The notes under the pieces are model-generated. The model made no database searches. It was not told where the DNA came from and saw only the letters and a program-made list of their open reading frames with translations. From positions 705,166 through 769,165 of the forward strand of contig VWZW01001414.1 in assembly GCA_013397115.1 (NCBI GenBank): 64,000 nt of DNA. Reading direction: 5' to 3'. Source of the stretch: Edolisoma coerulescens (Eukaryota > Chordata > Aves > Passeriformes > Campephagidae). Position numbers and translations under genes: made by a program. Of this stretch, positions 60,845-64,000 are shown one piece after another; the stretch's first letter is position 1; each line of letters begins with the position of its first letter.

Positions 60845-63800
60845 GTAAGTTTTTCTTCCTCTTTTTATTCTAAAAGTAGAAAAATTATGTAAACTGTAGT
60901 AGTGGAATCCAATCTGATTCCTTCTTAATATAACTAATTCATAATGCATTCAATAGTGAAACTTAATTTTAGTTATTTGTTTAAGCTATTTAAAGGGAAA
61001 TTTGAAGTAATTCTGTAAATTTTTTTTTTATCACTTCAAAATTATTTGATATGTTTTTACTTACTGACTGTAAGAAAGAGAAGCTTCTATAAAACAGGGT
61101 GAGGCTTTTAAGGTTCCAGTTATTACGGGGAGACATGAGAACAGATTTTATTTTATTTATTGTTTTATTAACTTATAAAATGCTCATCTCTGGTATAGTA
61201 TCTGGGAAACTGTACAATCTGTAGACAAAATTAAACATAATCTGGGCACGGTGCCCAGAAAAGTCATCTATTCCCTCTCGCAGAGCTAAGGCAAAATATA
61301 GCACATAAATCATGAGAAAAATTGTTTTAAATGTGCTGGCCTCAATAATACACAGTAAGTTTTCAGCAGCCTTTGGAAGGTGAGGAGGGCATGGTGAGGA
61401 GGTTCCAGGTGAAGGGACCTTTCAGAAACTCCTGCTTTGATTTAGTTTGAACTTCTGACTGCAGATAAAACATAATCCAGGTGTTTCTCTTAATTCTGCA
61501 GTGCTCAAGATGTTTGTGTAGATTTTTTAAAAACTCATAAAGCATACGGAGAAAAAAAGAGATTTTAGCGTGATAAAAAGAAAAAAATAAAGGGATTTAA
61601 AGGCTCAGATTTGAAAGCTGAAGACCAGGAGTTGAAATTGTGATGGCCAGGTTTGAAATCCCAAAGCAACAAACTGTGCTTTTCAATAAGTGCTGCAGGT
61701 ACTTAGACTATTCATTTGATTGTCAGAGAAAACCCAAATGTCCCAAAATGGACAGCAGTGATGAGGGACAGGTTCTCAGCTGGTTTTGCCAGAAGAGACT
61801 CTCAGTAGGATCTGTCACAGTTCACATTAATTAAGGTTTACCTTTGATAGCACATTTAGTTTTAGGCTGGGAAGTTGACATTTGCTGTGTTGCACTGATA
61901 CCTCTCCATGGTAAATTTTTTCTTTAACTGAAAGTAAATTTGAATCTTTTAATGTGATTTTTTTTTTTCTTTAACTGAAAGAGACAAGTAGGGATGATGC
62001 AAAGGGTGGTGGCAGACAGAAATAAATCTAAATTTGAAATGCAACACATCATTAAAGCCAAACAGCAGTGCTGTACTCAGAGCATCTGAATCAGGAGGTG
62101 ATCTCTGTCTGGTCTGGTGAAACAACACCTGGTGCAGGTCAGAGGAAGGTACAGCTACAGAAACCTTCAAGAGCATCAGCAGAAATGATTGCAGCCTTGA
62201 AAAGACATGTAAAGAAAAATCAGTCCAGAAATGTAGAAGGTAGGCAAAGCAATCACTAAGTGACAGTGTAACTGCCTAGGGGAGCTGGGGACTAATTACT
62301 CACCATGGTGCAAGGAAACAGAACTAGAAATACTGGGAGGAGATCAGGGAAACTGTACTTCAGACAAAAATCTAAAATATGCATTAATGGAGCTCATAGG
62401 CTATGAATTTATCTTCATGGAAAACAGAGACAGTGCCTTTGCCTCAAACTGTTGAATCTAGAACAAAAATGTTAAATATACCACTGGGAATAATTGCTAT
62501 CCTTGTCTGGAATATTTCTCTAAATTTGATCTTCTGTATTCATTAGAGAATTCTGAAAGAAAGAATAAGCCCACAGACATTGCCCAAAATATGTAAGATA
62601 GCTTGGAAACCCTTTTCTTAAAGATCATAAATTCTCTCTGAAGGGTCTGTGGGACATGGTAAGAGTCAAATTGAGCCTCATTTCAAGGAAAACTCATTCT
62701 AAAGGCAGGCCAATAATTGGATAAATAAAGCATAATCTTATCAAGTACATACTGCTCTGTGATATGTTCACACCTTATTAACCTTGTAAGCTCAACTCTA
62801 AATAAAGAGAAGGACCTTAAAGGCTCAGCATGTTATTTCAGTGTTAGTGGTTTGGAAGAGGATGTGAATAGCAGACTGTACCTTACTGATAGTCTTAAGG
62901 TTTTTCAGTTGTAAAATGTGAAGGCTGTTGAGAAATTGCATTCAAGCCCATACTCTGGCATTCAGAAATGCAGTATGGAATAATTTCATCAGTCTGGTTC
63001 TCCTGTGAGTGTTATGGAATTCATAAATATAACTTCTTAAGGATCTGAAATTAGGACACCTAAGAAAAAATGCTCATCAGGCATTGAAAAATAATTTTCA
63101 GGATATTGTTCTGTGCAGTGGTTGTATAAAAAGCCAAGAGTGATTGGATGCATAAAAACAGGAATGGAAATTATACTGTCATGATGTTAGTCCTCTGTAA
63201 TCTGGATCCAGTTATGTTGGCATCTGCTTTAAGCAATGGTATTTGTTACACAGCAACCCCCAAATCTGACAGCAAGCAGCACGTCTGCTACTGGGTATTA
63301 ACAACCACCTTAACAGCATGTAGAGTGACTGACACACTCGAGATAACGAGTTTAACAAAAGTATTGCACAAGTGATGCTTTTGTGGGGTGTAATATTTGC
63401 TATAGTGTCATGTCAGGAGAGCATTTGCAAATGTACCTCGTTAAAACTGCCATACAAAAGACTTCCTGTCAGGAAGATGACACATGGGTGCTGTCCCAAG
63501 AAGTGCAGTATCAGAGCTGGAGCTAATCCTTGAAAGCTTCCTGCTGACATTGAGGGGGAAGAGGAAGCTGAAAAAATACTTTCGAAGCTGAAGCCAAAGG
63601 AAGTCATCCAGATTTGGGGGTACTATTTAGGGAATAAGATATTCCTGTAAAGTTCAAAGTGTTAGTGGCTGGGCTGTTACTTCAGAACTGTATGTGAGGA
63701 AGTCTCTTCAAGTTAGGCAGGAGCTGCTTTGGTTTTGATCTTGTCATTAGGAACCTGACAAGACATCTTGCTAAAACACATGTTTAGGTTTTATCTATAA

Positions 63801-64000
63801 ATCCATCTAATATTGTGATTAGGTTGATGTTAAGATCATAAATCTGGGATACCGTATTTAGGATGCAGCAGAAAGGGAGCCCTGTAGGACTAACTCCAAT
63901 GGATTCCACTCCATCAGCAATTCCAGGACTTGGGTATGGTCAGGTGCCTCCTGCCCAGCTACACCTGCTCCTGGGGAATGGGTGCTGCTAGCTGCTGGCT
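60845..64000 (+). other. PITPNC1: PITPNC1 intron 4 (5' part, runs off the window)
   Basis: Starts GTAAGT. The expected next coding residues (CSFLPKF) are not found in any frame to 64000. The stretch is AT-rich unique sequence with no named repeat. It includes a 17-nt copy of the microexon-plus-donor sequence at 61347-61363. Confidence 0.85.

Noticed and set aside
61347..61354. Downstream AATACACA as an alternative microexon
   Set aside because: It is preceded by AT and not AG, and no polypyrimidine tract fits it.
1..64000. CRISPR array, bacterial genes, integrated virus or nested retrogene
   Set aside because: No regular spacer-repeat pattern, no viral or retroviral coding motifs and no intronless gene copy were seen; all else is typical vertebrate intron and spacer DNA.

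Overview
The window is vertebrate nuclear DNA, most likely from a bird. It carries two recognisable multi-exon genes, long AT-rich introns, two GC-rich (CpG-island) promoters, several CR1 LINE 3' ends ending in the octamer-type repeat ATTCTGTGATTCTATG, and a few ancient MIR-like SINE remnants. CR1 as the main interspersed repeat, the low repeat density and the compact layout favour a bird over a turtle or crocodilian. No species can be named from the sequence alone. Short N runs beside exact duplicated segments mark a draft short-read assembly.

Layout: 1-640 is a GC-rich, promoter-like block damaged by an assembly duplication. 640-6740 is intergenic, with no gene I can support. PSMD12 (19S proteasome lid subunit Rpn5) lies on the minus strand from 15604 (ATG) to 6982 (stop). 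All 11 coding exons can be read and join to a 456-residue protein. Its CpG-island promoter is at about 15.4-16.0 kb and contains a degenerate GC-rich tandem repeat. After about 5 kb of intergenic DNA with CR1 copies, PITPNC1 (class II phosphatidylinositol transfer protein, RdgB-beta) starts on the plus strand at 20710. Its first 98 codons are present in four exons (20710-20757, 56516-56664, 60303-60391, 60837-60844). The rest of the gene lies beyond 64000. The two genes are divergent (head to head), about 5.1 kb between start codons. The order PSMD12(-)/PITPNC1(+) matches what I recall of the human 17q24 arrangement, where HELZ flanks PSMD12; so the block at the left edge may belong to HELZ (inference).

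Most notable details: an 8-nt microexon in PITPNC1 that encodes only part of Glu96 plus Tyr97 and Thr98; a GC-AG intron just before exon 3; an upstream-ORF-rich PITPNC1 leader whose last uORF stops 11 nt before the main ATG; a perfect antioxidant-response element just inside PSMD12 intron 1; an intronic CpG island with a strong CTCF-like motif about 0.9 kb into PITPNC1; and two perfect foldbacks (19-bp and 14-bp stems). The two genes have unrelated jobs (protein degradation and lipid transfer), and nothing seen here links them functionally.
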